A program made the translations under genes and the position numbers. A model generated the notes under the pieces. That model saw only the letters and a list, made by a program, of their open reading frames with translations, had not been told where the DNA came from and ran no database searches. Of a stretch of DNA of 60,047 nucleotides, positions 16,199-25,878 are shown one piece after another. Source of the DNA: JBMFVE01 sp049966155 (GTDB lineage: Bacteria > Bacteroidota > Ignavibacteria > Kryptoniales > JAKASW01); contig JBMFVE010000012.1 in assembly GCA_049966155.1 (NCBI GenBank), forward strand, positions 1-60,047, read 5' to 3'. Position 1 is the first letter of the stretch. Every line of letters begins with the position of its first letter.

Positions 16199-18391
16199 TT
16201 ATTTTGTTTGCATTACAAATACACCGTTCCATTCTTCTGAAGGTGGCTCAATTTCAAAAATCCTGCTCCGCTCCAAATACATCTCCGAGGGATAATCATC
16301 CGGATTGACATGCAAAGCCTTTTCAAAGAACTCAGCTGCACCTGACCAGTCGCGCTTCTTGTATTTTTCGAGTCCAAGACAATAATAACGGACAACTTCC
16401 TTTTTTTTCTCATCAACGTTGTCATTCCCTATTGAAATGACCTCATATATTCTTACCGGATCGCTTTTACCTTTAACAATGATCAAATCCAGCTCCCTTG
16501 TAAACACTTTCTCCTTAACCAGCTCATATGTAAACTGACTGATTAAAATTCGCGTTCTGTACATTTTATTAGCAGTCTCAAGCCGCGCCGCCAGATTTAC
16601 ACTGTCTCCAATTACAGTATATGCAAACCTCTCCTGTCCACCAACGTTTCCAACTATCATATCCCCTGTGTTTATCCCAATTCGAAAATTTAAGAGTGGC
16701 ATCCCCTTCTCCTGCCACTTTTCGTGAAGTACACTCAGTACGCTCGTCATCTCACAGGCAGCTTCGCATGCCTTAAATGCATGATCCGGCACGTCGACCG
16801 GGGCTCCCCAGAAAGCAACAATTGCGTCACCAATATATTTATCAAGTGTACCACCATACCTGAAAATAACCTCAGTCATTGCACTGAGATATTCGTTCAA
16901 CTGCTCAACAAGTGCCTCAGGCTCCAACTTCTCACTCACAGCTGTAAAATTCGCTATATCCGAAAAAAGTACCGTAAGACGCTTCCTCTCACCCCCCAGT
17001 CGGACAAGTTCAGGATTTGCAACAAGCTGGTTGACAACAGCTGGATGAACATATCGGCTGAAAATTGATTTTATAACCGCTTTTTGTTTCCTCTCCGATA
17101 CATATTGATAAACCACCGAACCAATGTAGCTCAACACAAATCCAATGGAAGGATAAATCACAAGCAAAACAACTCTTCTGCTCACAAATGTGTTGAATGC
17201 AATCCTGTATGAAATATAACCGACAATTATTGTTGCAACCAGGGGCAAAAACACCGGGATAAAGCTCTTTGCTTTCTTAAAATTCCTGCTCGTAAATGCA
17301 ACACCAGAGACTATCAGCGCACCAACAAACATTTCAACAAAGTCAAAAATCCATCCTGAGCGCTGGTAGAAATTTCTATCAAGCAAAGTCTCAATAGCAT
17401 TTGCATGTATTTCCACACCATAAGCCAGATTTCCACCATCAGTATTTGTAAACGGAATTGGTTTTAAATCACCTGACTCCGGGTATGCAGCACCAACCAG
17501 AACCACTTTTCCTTTAAAGACTTTCCTTGAGAGCAAATCGTAATAGTCATTAATCTGAACATGGTACTCTGCTTCATCTTTCGTTGTAAATGTTGAATCA
17601 TCAAGCACCTGCCAGATATCATAAGTTGGGAAGCTTCCGGATGGACCTGCATAATTTATTAAAATTGAGGTCCCATTATATTTGGGGATCCTTTCAGTGC
17701 CAAAGACAAAAAAGTTACGTTCGTTGGTTGCTATCGCACTATGTAAATTTAAATATTTTGCCGCAACTTCAAACCCAAATGTCGGAATTCTCTTAAAAGT
17801 AGTATCCGAGGTAGGAAATTCAGCAAATGGCATATAACTACGGTAAATACCATCGGGATCGTTTCTAACAAATACTATTCCAATTGATGAGTCTGTTTTT
17901 GCAAAAATATTGTTATAAAAATCCTGGCTCTTTAAAATCCTGTATCGAGAACTTATATCAATATCTGTGCGCCCGGCAAGAACAACATTTGGGTACTTTT
18001 CAAGCATGACCGATAGAAGACTGTCGTCTTTCGGATTTTTTGATGGCGTATCAAACACAATATCAATTCCTATAGCCTTAGCCCCTGCCCTTTCCAGGTT
18101 CTCTATCAGCTTCGCATAATACCTTTTCGGAAACGGAAAACTATTTGGAAGGGCTTCGAAAGATTGATCGCTAATCTGAACAATGACAACTTTGGAAGTA
18201 TCCCCTATTCTTATTGGTCCCCGGTACTCAAACCGTTGATCGATTGTCTTAATTTCTGCATTTCTGAGGAATGGAACAGGAACAGGAATTTCCCGTGAGA
18301 GAAAAAAGGCAGATAGCGCTGAAAGGGCTGCAATTAAGAATGGAAGGGTTACTAAGCTTTTTGCCTTCCCTTTCCTGTAAGGAGATTTCAT
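16199..18391 (-). CDS. CHASE2-domain class III adenylate cyclase
   Basis: A 730-residue membrane sensor that should make cAMP. An N-terminal membrane segment (15-32) leads to an extracytoplasmic CHASE2 domain (about 40-345). Three transmembrane helices follow (about 350-370, 378-400 and 406-428). The cyclase domain (about 470-650) has metal Asp478 (FSDIANF) and Asp522 (YIGDAIVAFW), adenine-selecting Lys518, Thr592 at the second purine position (as in class IIIb enzymes), and Asn599/Arg603 for transition-state binding. A short TPR-like pair (about 664-700) ends it. All catalytic residues are present. It is the last gene of a four-gene operon (spacings 5, 0 and 29 bases) with a FecR-domain protein and a barrel candidate, suggesting that envelope state is converted to cAMP. 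The domains are clear; the signal is unknown. Confidence 0.92.
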   Translation of the reverse strand: MKSPYRKGKAKSLVTLPFLIAALSALSAFFLSREIPVPVPFLRNAEIKTIDQRFEYRGPIRIGDTSKVVIVQISDQSFEALPNSFPFPKRYYAKLIENLERAGAKAIGIDIVFDTPSKNPKDDSLLSVMLEKYPNVVLAGRTDIDISSRYRILKSQDFYNNIFAKTDSSIGIVFVRNDPDGIYRSYMPFAEFPTSDTTFKRIPTFGFEVAAKYLNLHSAIATNERNFFVFGTERIPKYNGTSILINYAGPSGSFPTYDIWQVLDDSTFTTKDEAEYHVQINDYYDLLSRKVFKGKVVLVGAAYPESGDLKPIPFTNTDGGNLAYGVEIHANAIETLLDRNFYQRSGWIFDFVEMFVGALIVSGVAFTSRNFKKAKSFIPVFLPLVATIIVGYISYRIAFNTFVSRRVVLLVIYPSIGFVLSYIGSVVYQYVSERKQKAVIKSIFSRYVHPAVVNQLVANPELVRLGGERKRLTVLFSDIANFTAVSEKLEPEALVEQLNEYLSAMTEVIFRYGGTLDKYIGDAIVAFWGAPVDVPDHAFKACEAACEMTSVLSVLHEKWQEKGMPLLNFRIGINTGDMIVGNVGGQERFAYTVIGDSVNLAARLETANKMYRTRILISQFTYELVKEKVFTRELDLIIVKGKSDPVRIYEVISIGNDNVDEKKKEVVRYYCLGLEKYKKRDWSGAAEFFEKALHVNPDDYPSEMYLERSRIFEIEPPSEEWNGVFVMQTK

Positions 18392-18420
18392 TTTAAAAGT
18401 TTATCAACTGACCTGAAACT

Positions 18421-20886
18421 TCAAAAGTTGAACGAATACACAAGGGACCCAATTACATCCCTTGTATCACCAACCGTAAAATAATTTGTGACGAAATCAA
18501 GAGAATGCCTTTCTGAAACTCTGTATGCAGCTGTTAAACTGTAACCACCACGTGTGAAATCTCCAAAAGTTGGGTTAAAACTCATACCAATATTTACCCT
18601 GCCATCAGCAATTTGATAATTAAGACCAAAAATCAATGAAGTGTAATTAAAAGTTGTTCCTGTCCCTATTTTTGGATTATTACTGTTGTTGTTGACGTTA
18701 ATCCCGACCGTGGTTCTTAAAGGAGTCTGCCCAAGATCACTGTTTAACATAAGAGAAAAATTGGTATTGGATAAATCAACTCCGTACTTGACACGGTCTC
18801 TCCTATTTGTTGTACCAAACGAGACTATCATTGAATGTCTGAAATAGAGATTGAAACTATATGACGCTTCCACATAATAACGGAGTGTCAGGTTGTTCAC
18901 TGAGTAGGTAGAATCTACAGGGAGCGAATTTTCATTTGCAAATGATGAAAAACCGAAGGTTACACCGGGAAGATTGGAGTACGGATAGTAGGACACTGCC
19001 AGATTAAAGGTGCTGTATTCAGTGGTGGCAAATTGATTTTTCTGAAGATTATCAAACAAATCTTCATATCCAATTGTCAACAGCAGCTGATTGCTCATCA
19101 ATCTTGGTCTTAAAAAGAAGTTTAAACCGCGAATGTTCGTTCTAATGTATGGTTGGCCAAACGAAACGTAATCGGGGCCCCGATAAATATAACCAATCCT
19201 CGCAAATGTGTTAAAATAATTTAAAGACAAATTAACATCCCATGCCAGAGATGACAGTCTCGTCGGATCTAAAGGAATGAGATATTCATTTAATGTTATG
19301 AACTGGCTGAGAGTTGACAATGGAATGATTTTATCAATGTCCTCACCAACAGTTGAATGAGTTATTGAATCTATATCGGCTTTAGATCTATTTCCCACCA
19401 GGATGTTCTGATTCAACATACTTAATGCTGCCTCTGCCCGCAGCTGTATTTTTCTATTGTCAAGATTGACTGCAAAATCGGAACCCAGTACAGCATTTTG
19501 ATTTGGAAATTTACCAATGCTGATCGAACCCGCCTCATCCGATGATTTCAAATAAATCAGACCTAATTCGACCACATTTCCAAAATTAAATGCCGGTCTT
19601 ATTGCAAATAGGTTACGAGCATAAACTCCGTAGTTTGTCCTCACATAAGTGCTGTCGTTAATTTTTGTAAGGGCAGCACCACTTGTATCGAACGAAAAGG
19701 ATGAAACCAGATGAATCGTGTCAAGATATGTACCATTAATTCCTCTCACTGTTTGTCCATACGCAGCATCTAAAGTTAAAAATCCTGCCGAAACCCTCCC
19801 CGAAATCCCCCTCACCCTTTGACCATTCATTACCAGACTATTGAAGATTGGATAACTGTCACCAAGATTTAATTTAACCCAGGGAATTCCTACAGTTAAG
19901 CTGTAACGGTCTTGCGGCTGACGGTAAGATTTTTCCTCGGAAGATAGATGAATCAGGGATGATGCATTTAAGATTCCATAGCTTCCTTCCAAATTTACAT
20001 CCCCTCTATTGTACCACGTGGAAACTCCCGATATGCTTTCATTACGAAGTTCTATTCTCCCCATCCCATGATACAAAAACGCTTCAGAAGTTGCGATTTG
20101 TTCCTCTGGAGACACTACAGAGAAATCCCACGATTTCTCTGAAACAGCCTTGCCTTTACTATCAAATAAGACAACCCTGACTTTATGAACCCCTTTTTTC
20201 AGGCCTGCCGGCATTTGCTGAGGAGAATATACAACAATATTCCCGCTCACCACTGTCTGACCTGTTACATTATCATTGTCGAGAAAGACTTCAGTTTTAT
20301 TCCTATCCACAAATGACGGAGCGTATAAAAGTGAAACCGATATAAGAAATTCATCTGGACTTACCCTCTGACCTGGATCTGGACTTAAAATAAGGATACT
20401 CTGCTTTTCCGGGCTTGCCGCGACAACAATCCGAACGGGATTATTTGTCGGATCTGATGAGGGATATGTTTCCGTTGCTCCGTTCCTCAAATTTACCCGC
20501 ACATAAACTTCAACATACGGTTGAACAACATCGGAGGATGGAATTGTACCAATCAGACTTATTGTGTTTCCATCGAGCGTCATTTCCACCTGTTTGTAAT
20601 CAGCGGTTGAAGCATCACGATAAAAGAGCATAGCTCCAGTAATCTCCTGTAAAGACCTGACTGGAGCCTTTACAACAAGTGGACTCCCTTCAACTGGATT
20701 TTCGGGCTGAATTAAGTTTAGCACAATACCCTGTGAAAGTACTGAAGAGGGGTTAAAAAGAATCAAACAGGCAAAAATAAAAATCAACACCCGATGACTG
20801 CTCTTCCAATTAGCAAGCATTTTCATGGCCAGCTTATCAATAATGTCGCTGCTACGAAGGTCAGAACCGCGGGTTTTAACTAACAT
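18421..20886 (-). CDS. Large predicted outer-membrane protein of the cyclase operon
   Basis: An 821-residue exported protein. After the signal peptide (VLIFIFACLILFNPSSVLSQ), about 250 residues form Ig-like beta domains with phrases such as LIQPENPVEGSPLVVKAPV and ILILSPDPGQRVSPDEFLISV. The remaining roughly 550 residues have dense alternating beta strands rich in Tyr, Asn and Ser and end in IGSLVYSFNF, a typical outer-membrane barrel terminus. I recognise no named family. The start abuts the FecR gene's stop with no gap. An internal ATG at 20826 would give a more ordinary signal peptide. Its co-transcription with FecR and CHASE2 cyclase genes suggests it is the outer-membrane part of the module, but that is inference. 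Confidence 0.72.
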   Translation of the reverse strand: MLVKTRGSDLRSSDIIDKLAMKMLANWKSSHRVLIFIFACLILFNPSSVLSQGIVLNLIQPENPVEGSPLVVKAPVRSLQEITGAMLFYRDASTADYKQVEMTLDGNTISLIGTIPSSDVVQPYVEVYVRVNLRNGATETYPSSDPTNNPVRIVVAASPEKQSILILSPDPGQRVSPDEFLISVSLLYAPSFVDRNKTEVFLDNDNVTGQTVVSGNIVVYSPQQMPAGLKKGVHKVRVVLFDSKGKAVSEKSWDFSVVSPEEQIATSEAFLYHGMGRIELRNESISGVSTWYNRGDVNLEGSYGILNASSLIHLSSEEKSYRQPQDRYSLTVGIPWVKLNLGDSYPIFNSLVMNGQRVRGISGRVSAGFLTLDAAYGQTVRGINGTYLDTIHLVSSFSFDTSGAALTKINDSTYVRTNYGVYARNLFAIRPAFNFGNVVELGLIYLKSSDEAGSISIGKFPNQNAVLGSDFAVNLDNRKIQLRAEAALSMLNQNILVGNRSKADIDSITHSTVGEDIDKIIPLSTLSQFITLNEYLIPLDPTRLSSLAWDVNLSLNYFNTFARIGYIYRGPDYVSFGQPYIRTNIRGLNFFLRPRLMSNQLLLTIGYEDLFDNLQKNQFATTEYSTFNLAVSYYPYSNLPGVTFGFSSFANENSLPVDSTYSVNNLTLRYYVEASYSFNLYFRHSMIVSFGTTNRRDRVKYGVDLSNTNFSLMLNSDLGQTPLRTTVGINVNNNSNNPKIGTGTTFNYTSLIFGLNYQIADGRVNIGMSFNPTFGDFTRGGYSLTAAYRVSERHSLDFVTNYFTVGDTRDVIGSLVYSFNF

Positions 20887-21567
20887 TTACTCCTCGTATT
20901 CAATCATCAATTTGTGCGTTTTTCCTTCCTTATCTTCGTATTTGAATTCTAATCTGTGCTGCTTAATTTCAACCTGTTCATTCATGGACATATATTTCTT
21001 CAGCTCATCCTGAGTCGAGGGCCTTACAAATATACTCCCATCGCGTTTCGACTCCCCTGTTTCCCCATCTTTCACTTCCACCGATTTCTTGCTCGTATTG
21101 TTTGTAAATACAACTAAACCCTTAATTATCGTGAGAAAATCTTCCCCGTCAGTGTGCACCGACAGAAGGCCTTTCGTCCCCCTGATTGAAGCAACGCTTG
21201 TCGGTGTCGTGAACTCAAATCGTTCTTCTTTCTTTTTCTGTATGTCAAAAGAAACATCCCCTCCACCCACATGTGCGCTGGACGGTTTATTTTCACCATA
21301 AACCACGACCTCTGCATTTGGCCCAACCCTCAGTGTGCTGGCATCGGTAAACTTAACAAGTGCAAAAGATTCCTGGCCTGTTCTAACCGCGTCACCAGAA
21401 TAAATCACCTCTCCCTTTTTACCTATAATCCAATTCAAAGCATCTTTCTTTTCAACTTTGTTTTTGATTATCCAGAAAAGCGCAATAGGCGAGCGATTTG
21501 GCACGAAATGAATTGCTGTAAGCGCGAAGAAAAGTAAAACAATTAATTTATAAACTCCTTTTTTCAT
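20887..21567 (-). CDS. FecR-domain protein of the cyclase operon
   Basis: A 226-residue exported protein with an N-terminal signal or anchor (YKLIVLLFFALTAIHF). The FecR domain covers about 40-175: GEVIYSGDAVRTGQESFALV, FTDASTLRVGPNAEVVV, FEFTTPTSVASIRGTKGLLSV and LTIIKGLVVFTNN are the conserved strands. The C-terminal tail (ELKKYMSMNEQVEIKQHRLEFK) is charged. FecR proteins usually carry an outer-membrane signal to an inner-membrane sigma regulator. Here no sigma factor or TonB receptor is nearby, and the partner genes are a barrel candidate and a CHASE2 cyclase. FecR-domain proteins next to CHASE2 cyclases occur in other phyla as well. The gene is 5 bases from its upstream neighbour. Confidence 0.85.
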   Translation of the reverse strand: MKKGVYKLIVLLFFALTAIHFVPNRSPIALFWIIKNKVEKKDALNWIIGKKGEVIYSGDAVRTGQESFALVKFTDASTLRVGPNAEVVVYGENKPSSAHVGGGDVSFDIQKKKEERFEFTTPTSVASIRGTKGLLSVHTDGEDFLTIIKGLVVFTNNTSKKSVEVKDGETGESKRDGSIFVRPSTQDELKKYMSMNEQVEIKQHRLEFKYEDKEGKTHKLMIEYEE

Positions 21568-21572
21568 AATAG

Positions 21573-22643
21573 CTAACGCACCGTTATTTTAATATTTTTC
21601 TTTTCCTCTAATTTTTTTAAAATACCAACCGCTTCATCAAGAGTTATAGTTCTACCATCAAATTTTACGTCACCGGCAACAGACGATATCTGGTCAGCTA
21701 TATCCTTACGTTGAAACGAGTTCAAAAATTCAACCAGGTCTTGAGTGTAAATTCCTCCCCTGCTCTGGGTGCTTTCCTTACCCTGCACACCTTCTGTCAA
21801 AGAGGAACTCACAGTAAAACTCCAAATCTCACTCCTCTGGGGTGAGCTTCGCAGTGCTGATGGTGGAACCTCAATGTACCAGTAATAAGTCTTCCCATAA
21901 GCCAACGGCCTTACTCCCTCCCCTCCAGGAGGATAATTGAACGATTTTCCCCCAACAGCCATTTTTAAAAATGGCACTCCAGATACAATATCCTGTGGGT
22001 CTGTTTGATATGGGAGCTTCTCATAAACCGACAATATCACGGTATCTGCGTCCGCTGTCCACTCAAAATGAGGAAACGGAGTCGGTACCACGTCACCATC
22101 AGCCGGTAGCCTGAGTTCAAGTCTGCCTGGATTGGTCACCACTATTTGACTCTGATAAGTATTGGACGCCGGTACGCCGTCAGGTGTAAGGCAGGTAACA
22201 ACGAATTCATAAATTCCTGCAGGCATTTTTCCAGTTGCCATAGCAACACTTTTTATTTTGTCGAACTGAGTCTGATCATAGTGGTACCTTTCAAGATGTA
22301 TGGGTGGATCTGGACCTGAAAGATCAACGTTTGTTATATTCTTAATTTCCCCGGGAACCAGCGTAAGTGGAGTGCTTATAGCATTTGCTATCTCAAATCT
22401 CGGTTGATCAGGTAATGTCACATAGACATGGACATCAAGTTTCACCTCAACAGGTATACTTACCAGAGATTTCAGCGATGCTATGAAAAGTATTTGAGAG
22501 CTTTTGAAATGTTCAATGTCAAGGTCTGCTGCATATATCTGGTTAACTGCAGGAACACTAACGTTCAACTGCACCAGATTCTGCCCATATGCAATTGCAA
22601 AAAGACATTGTATCACAAATACCACACTGAAAACTTTTCTCAT
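21573..22643 (-). CDS. Secreted protein of unknown function, first gene of the cyclase operon
   Basis: From the ATG at 22643 it is 356 residues. This start is preferred because GGAGAGGAG lies four bases upstream, whereas the earlier ATG at 22664 has no such site. A signal peptide (MRKVFSVVFVIQCLFAIAYG) precedes two beta-rich parts. The second (about 180-285, LRLPADGDVVPTPFPHFEW...YGKTYYWYIEV) resembles a fibronectin- or Ig-like domain found in exported FCB-group proteins. The C-terminal 60 residues are helical, ending ITLDEAVGILKKLEEKKNI. I do not recognise the family. Its position at the head of the operon suggests a periplasmic or surface sensor or ligand role, which is inference. Confidence 0.7.
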   Translation of the reverse strand: MRKVFSVVFVIQCLFAIAYGQNLVQLNVSVPAVNQIYAADLDIEHFKSSQILFIASLKSLVSIPVEVKLDVHVYVTLPDQPRFEIANAISTPLTLVPGEIKNITNVDLSGPDPPIHLERYHYDQTQFDKIKSVAMATGKMPAGIYEFVVTCLTPDGVPASNTYQSQIVVTNPGRLELRLPADGDVVPTPFPHFEWTADADTVILSVYEKLPYQTDPQDIVSGVPFLKMAVGGKSFNYPPGGEGVRPLAYGKTYYWYIEVPPSALRSSPQRSEIWSFTVSSSLTEGVQGKESTQSRGGIYTQDLVEFLNSFQRKDIADQISSVAGDVKFDGRTITLDEAVGILKKLEEKKNIKITVR

Positions 22644-22810
22644 GCGCTCCTCTCCTTCATACATAACAATTTACTCTGCTGAAGATTACATGTCATTGAC
22701 CGCCGTCACGAACTTTAAAGCACGACTCGTATTAAATGCGTTCATAAGGACTGTCAGAAGCCCTTAAAACAGAAAAAGGGAATTTTCAGGCAATTTCTTG
22801 AGCCCCGATT

Positions 22811-24118
22811 TCAAAAGTGAACTATATCATTATATATTACGAACGCCATAAACAGCAACAGAAGTGCAAAACCAACCTGTTGAGCATAAATCTTGATCTT
22901 TGCCGGTACCTCCTTTCGAAAAACCGCTTCATAAATCAAGAATGCCAGATGCCCCCCATCCAGACCCGGAAATGGCAAAATGTTCAGTACAGCTAAACTG
23001 ATGCTTAACAATGCCATGAATCCGAGAAAACTTATCGCTCCCATCTCGGCACTTTCCGTGGCAAGCTGAGCTATCTTAATTGGCCCACCTACAGATTTTG
23101 AAAATGAGACCTTTCCAGTTGCAATTTGCACAACAGACTTAACAAGAAGCCCTGTGGCATTGACAGTGGCCCCTAAACCAGCTGGTATGGCAGAAATTAA
23201 ATTGTAACTAAACCTTTCCTCAGGGCCTGTATACTTAGTAACTATCTCAATTCCAATTTTCCCGTCGCTGTTTGGGACAGCTGTAACATGCAAATACCTG
23301 CCGCCGCGGTTAATTTCGAGATCAACGGGATTCCCCTTTCTTGAGGATACAATTGATACTACCTGCTGACTGGTTAGAACTTTTGTCCCATCAATAGCAA
23401 TAATCTCATCCCCTGCTTTCAATCCTGCCTTTGATGCCGGCATACCGGGAGTTACCATGTTTATTGACGGAACCGTATGAGCTGGATATATACCAATTGG
23501 CAGATTCGGATTAACTGCCCCTTTAGGGATTTTAATGTTTACTCTCTTTCCGCTTCTATCTACTGCCAGCTGTAATTCAGAACCCGCATTTTCAACGTAC
23601 AGCGAAGTTTCAAGCTGCTCCCAGTTCTTCATTGCCGTTCCGTTTATTTCAATCACCCTGTCGCCCGGGACAACTCCGTATTTTGCTGCAACAGACGTTG
23701 AATCCACATATCCAATAGTGGTTGTGGTGTGAAGAACTCTCCCTGTGGCAAGATTAATTCCATAAAAAATCAGGAAAGCTAAAAAGAAATTCATTATGAC
23801 GCCGGCTGACACCACAACCATACGTTGATACATCGGCTTTGACCTGAACTCACGGGGATCAGGTGGCCTGTTAAGAAATTCCGTATCCATGCTCTCATCA
23901 ATCATACCGGCAATTTTAACATACCCGCCTATCGGTATCCATGATATACAGTAATCCGTTTCACCTATTTTTTTCCCGAAAGCCCTTGGCGGAAATCCGA
24001 TTGAGAATGTGTCCACTTTCATTCCAAAGAACTTCGCAGTAATAAAATGACCGAACTCGTGTACAAGCACAAGAACCCCGATCGTGATAATAAAGTAGAC
24101 GATATATGAAAGTATCAT
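22811..24118 (-). CDS. rseP: Site-2 intramembrane zinc protease RseP (M50B)
   Basis: A 435-residue polytopic protease of the inner membrane. The zinc site is HEFGH at 20-24 in the first helix, with Asp387 in the LPFPGLDGGH motif near the C-terminus. Between them are two PDZ regions (roughly 120-200 and 200-290, the second with ITVLTSQQVV-like and GDEIIAIDG phrases). Members cut anti-sigma factors and leftover signal peptides. The start shares one base with the dxr stop (TAATG), a pairing of isoprenoid and protease genes seen in many bacteria. All metal ligands are present. Confidence 0.95.
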   Translation of the reverse strand: MILSYIVYFIITIGVLVLVHEFGHFITAKFFGMKVDTFSIGFPPRAFGKKIGETDYCISWIPIGGYVKIAGMIDESMDTEFLNRPPDPREFRSKPMYQRMVVVSAGVIMNFFLAFLIFYGINLATGRVLHTTTTIGYVDSTSVAAKYGVVPGDRVIEINGTAMKNWEQLETSLYVENAGSELQLAVDRSGKRVNIKIPKGAVNPNLPIGIYPAHTVPSINMVTPGMPASKAGLKAGDEIIAIDGTKVLTSQQVVSIVSSRKGNPVDLEINRGGRYLHVTAVPNSDGKIGIEIVTKYTGPEERFSYNLISAIPAGLGATVNATGLLVKSVVQIATGKVSFSKSVGGPIKIAQLATESAEMGAISFLGFMALLSISLAVLNILPFPGLDGGHLAFLIYEAVFRKEVPAKIKIYAQQVGFALLLLFMAFVIYNDIVHF

Positions 24119-25299
24119 TATGCCTTTACCTGATTAAAATTGCTATTTGATTTTTCAATTACAAACTGACGAGCAGTCCTGTCAGCTTCAAAAATGTCGT
24201 GAAGATCGGGGGAGGCTATTGGCTTGATATTTTCCAGAGCCATTTGAACAAGCCGGGCAATGGATGTGAATGAGATCTTTCCATCAAGGAACAATTGCAC
24301 CGCGGCTTCGTTTGCACCATTCAAAACAGCAGTTGCTGTACCACCAAGCTTCAACGCTTCGTAAGCAGATTTTATAAGTGTAAATTTCTCAAGGTCAGGT
24401 TTCATAAATGTAAGTTGCGTTATCCTGCTGAAATCAATGCGCTGATATTTCGATTCCACACGTGAAGGATATGACAAGGCATACTGAATCGGGATCTTCA
24501 TGTCAGGCACCCCTAGCTGAGCTTTCACCGAACCATCGATAAACTCCACCATTGAATGGATGATTGACTGAGGATGTATTACTATTTCTATTTTTTCAGG
24601 CGGGATGCCAAATAAATAATGAGCCTCGATGACCTCAAGCCCCTTGTTCATTAAAGTAGCAGAATCAATAGTGATTTTCTTTCCCATGCTCCAGTTTGGA
24701 TGCTTAAGTGCCTCTTCTACTGTAATTGTTTCCATTTCTGTTTTGTCACGATATAAAAATGGGCCACCCGATGCAGTTAAAATCAGTCTCGCTATTGATT
24801 CCCTGTTTTCACCTGAAAAACATTGAAGGATTGCACTGTGCTCGCTATCAACTGGAATTATTTGCGCATTATGCTCCTCTGCAGCCCTTTTTACAAGTTC
24901 ACCTGCAACCACCAATGTTTCCTTGTTTGCAAGTGCAATTGTCTTACCTGAATGGATTGCCGTTAACGTCGGTTCCAACCCGGCAAACCCTACAAGGGAA
25001 CTCAACAGTATATCAAAATCTCCGTTCTTCATGACCTCCATCAACCCATCTCGTCCCGAATAAACATCGAGCTTTTCACCGTTCAGATAAGTCATGAACT
25101 GTTCCGCCCGCCCTTCATCTATTACCACAACACCCAATGGTCTGAAAGCCCTAACCTGTTGATAAAGCAAATCAATATTTCTGTTCGTAATTAAATATGT
25201 AACACGGAAGTCCTGACCATGTTCATTCATACTGCTTATCACGTCAAGGCTACTTTTGCCGATAGAACCGGTGGAACCTAATATTGCAATCCCTCTCAT
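24118..25299 (-). CDS. dxr: 1-deoxy-D-xylulose 5-phosphate reductoisomerase
   Basis: A 393-residue enzyme of the MEP isoprenoid pathway that turns DXP into MEP using NADPH. The NADPH loop is GSTGSIG at 8-14. Other family blocks are LVGFAGLEPTL, ALANKETLVVAGELV, IPVDSEHSAI (with the metal-binding Asp and Glu), LTASGGPF and HPNWSMGKKITIDSATLMNKGLEVIEA-like text. Length is normal. It is the first gene of a dxr-rseP pair, overlapping by one base. Confidence 0.97.
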   Translation of the reverse strand: MRGIAILGSTGSIGKSSLDVISSMNEHGQDFRVTYLITNRNIDLLYQQVRAFRPLGVVVIDEGRAEQFMTYLNGEKLDVYSGRDGLMEVMKNGDFDILLSSLVGFAGLEPTLTAIHSGKTIALANKETLVVAGELVKRAAEEHNAQIIPVDSEHSAILQCFSGENRESIARLILTASGGPFLYRDKTEMETITVEEALKHPNWSMGKKITIDSATLMNKGLEVIEAHYLFGIPPEKIEIVIHPQSIIHSMVEFIDGSVKAQLGVPDMKIPIQYALSYPSRVESKYQRIDFSRITQLTFMKPDLEKFTLIKSAYEALKLGGTATAVLNGANEAAVQLFLDGKISFTSIARLVQMALENIKPIASPDLHDIFEADRTARQFVIEKSNSNFNQVKA

Positions 25300-25439
25300 G
25301 GCTGCTTTTAAGTTAATTTACTCAAGCATGATTCAGAAAGCAAATTAAGGAGAATTCGGGAATTCTTCATGGTATCAATCTCAGATTAATGTTGATTGTA
25401 AGGCAACATTTTTTAATATTTTATAAAAAGGAGGAAATT

Positions 25440-25878
25440 ATGGAGAAATTACAATCAACAGGAACCCTGATCACAAGGGTAATGCTTGGTATAATCATGT
25501 TTGCCCACGGGTTTGTCAAGATTTTCGTTTACGGCTTTGGAGGGGTTGCCAGCAGCTTTTCCAATATGGGCATCCCTGCGGCGCACCTATTTCGGTCCTG
25601 CGGTGGCACTTCTCGAATTTGCAGGTGGATTGATCCTTATCCTCGGGCTTTTGACAAGATGGGTTTCCCTCCTCTTTACTATCGAATTTCTGGTCGCCAT
25701 TTTCAAGGTCCATCTCCCACAGGGCTTTTTCATTGGTCCGGGTCCAGATGGAAAATCCCATTACGGCTTTGAATACCCCCTCCTTCTGTTGCTTCTTTTT
25801 ATTTCTCTGGTGATTACCGGAGCCGGTAATTATTCAATTGACTCTATTATTTCAAAAAGGAATAAAAATAAAGATTGA
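25440..25878 (+). pseudogene. DoxX-family membrane protein, frameshifted
   Basis: An ATG at 25440, with AAGGAGG just upstream, opens a frame MEKLQSTGTLITRVMLGIIM-F-AHGFVK typical of DoxX-type quinone-linked membrane proteins. The rest of the family (YFGPAVALLEFAGGLILILG, then LLTRWVSLLFTIEFLVAIF and FEYPLLLLLLFISLVITGAG) is in the +1 frame. The switch point is about 25578-25590 (GCGGCGCACCTATTTC). Removing one base there restores an uninterrupted protein of about 145 residues. This is either a recent inactivating insertion or a sequencing error. Next to it is a membrane-protein gene whose TTG start overlaps this stop. Confidence 0.75.

Noticed and set aside
25570..25595. Programmed frameshift in DoxX
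   Set aside because: No slippery heptamer or stimulatory hairpin is seen; a one-base lesion or sequence error is simpler.
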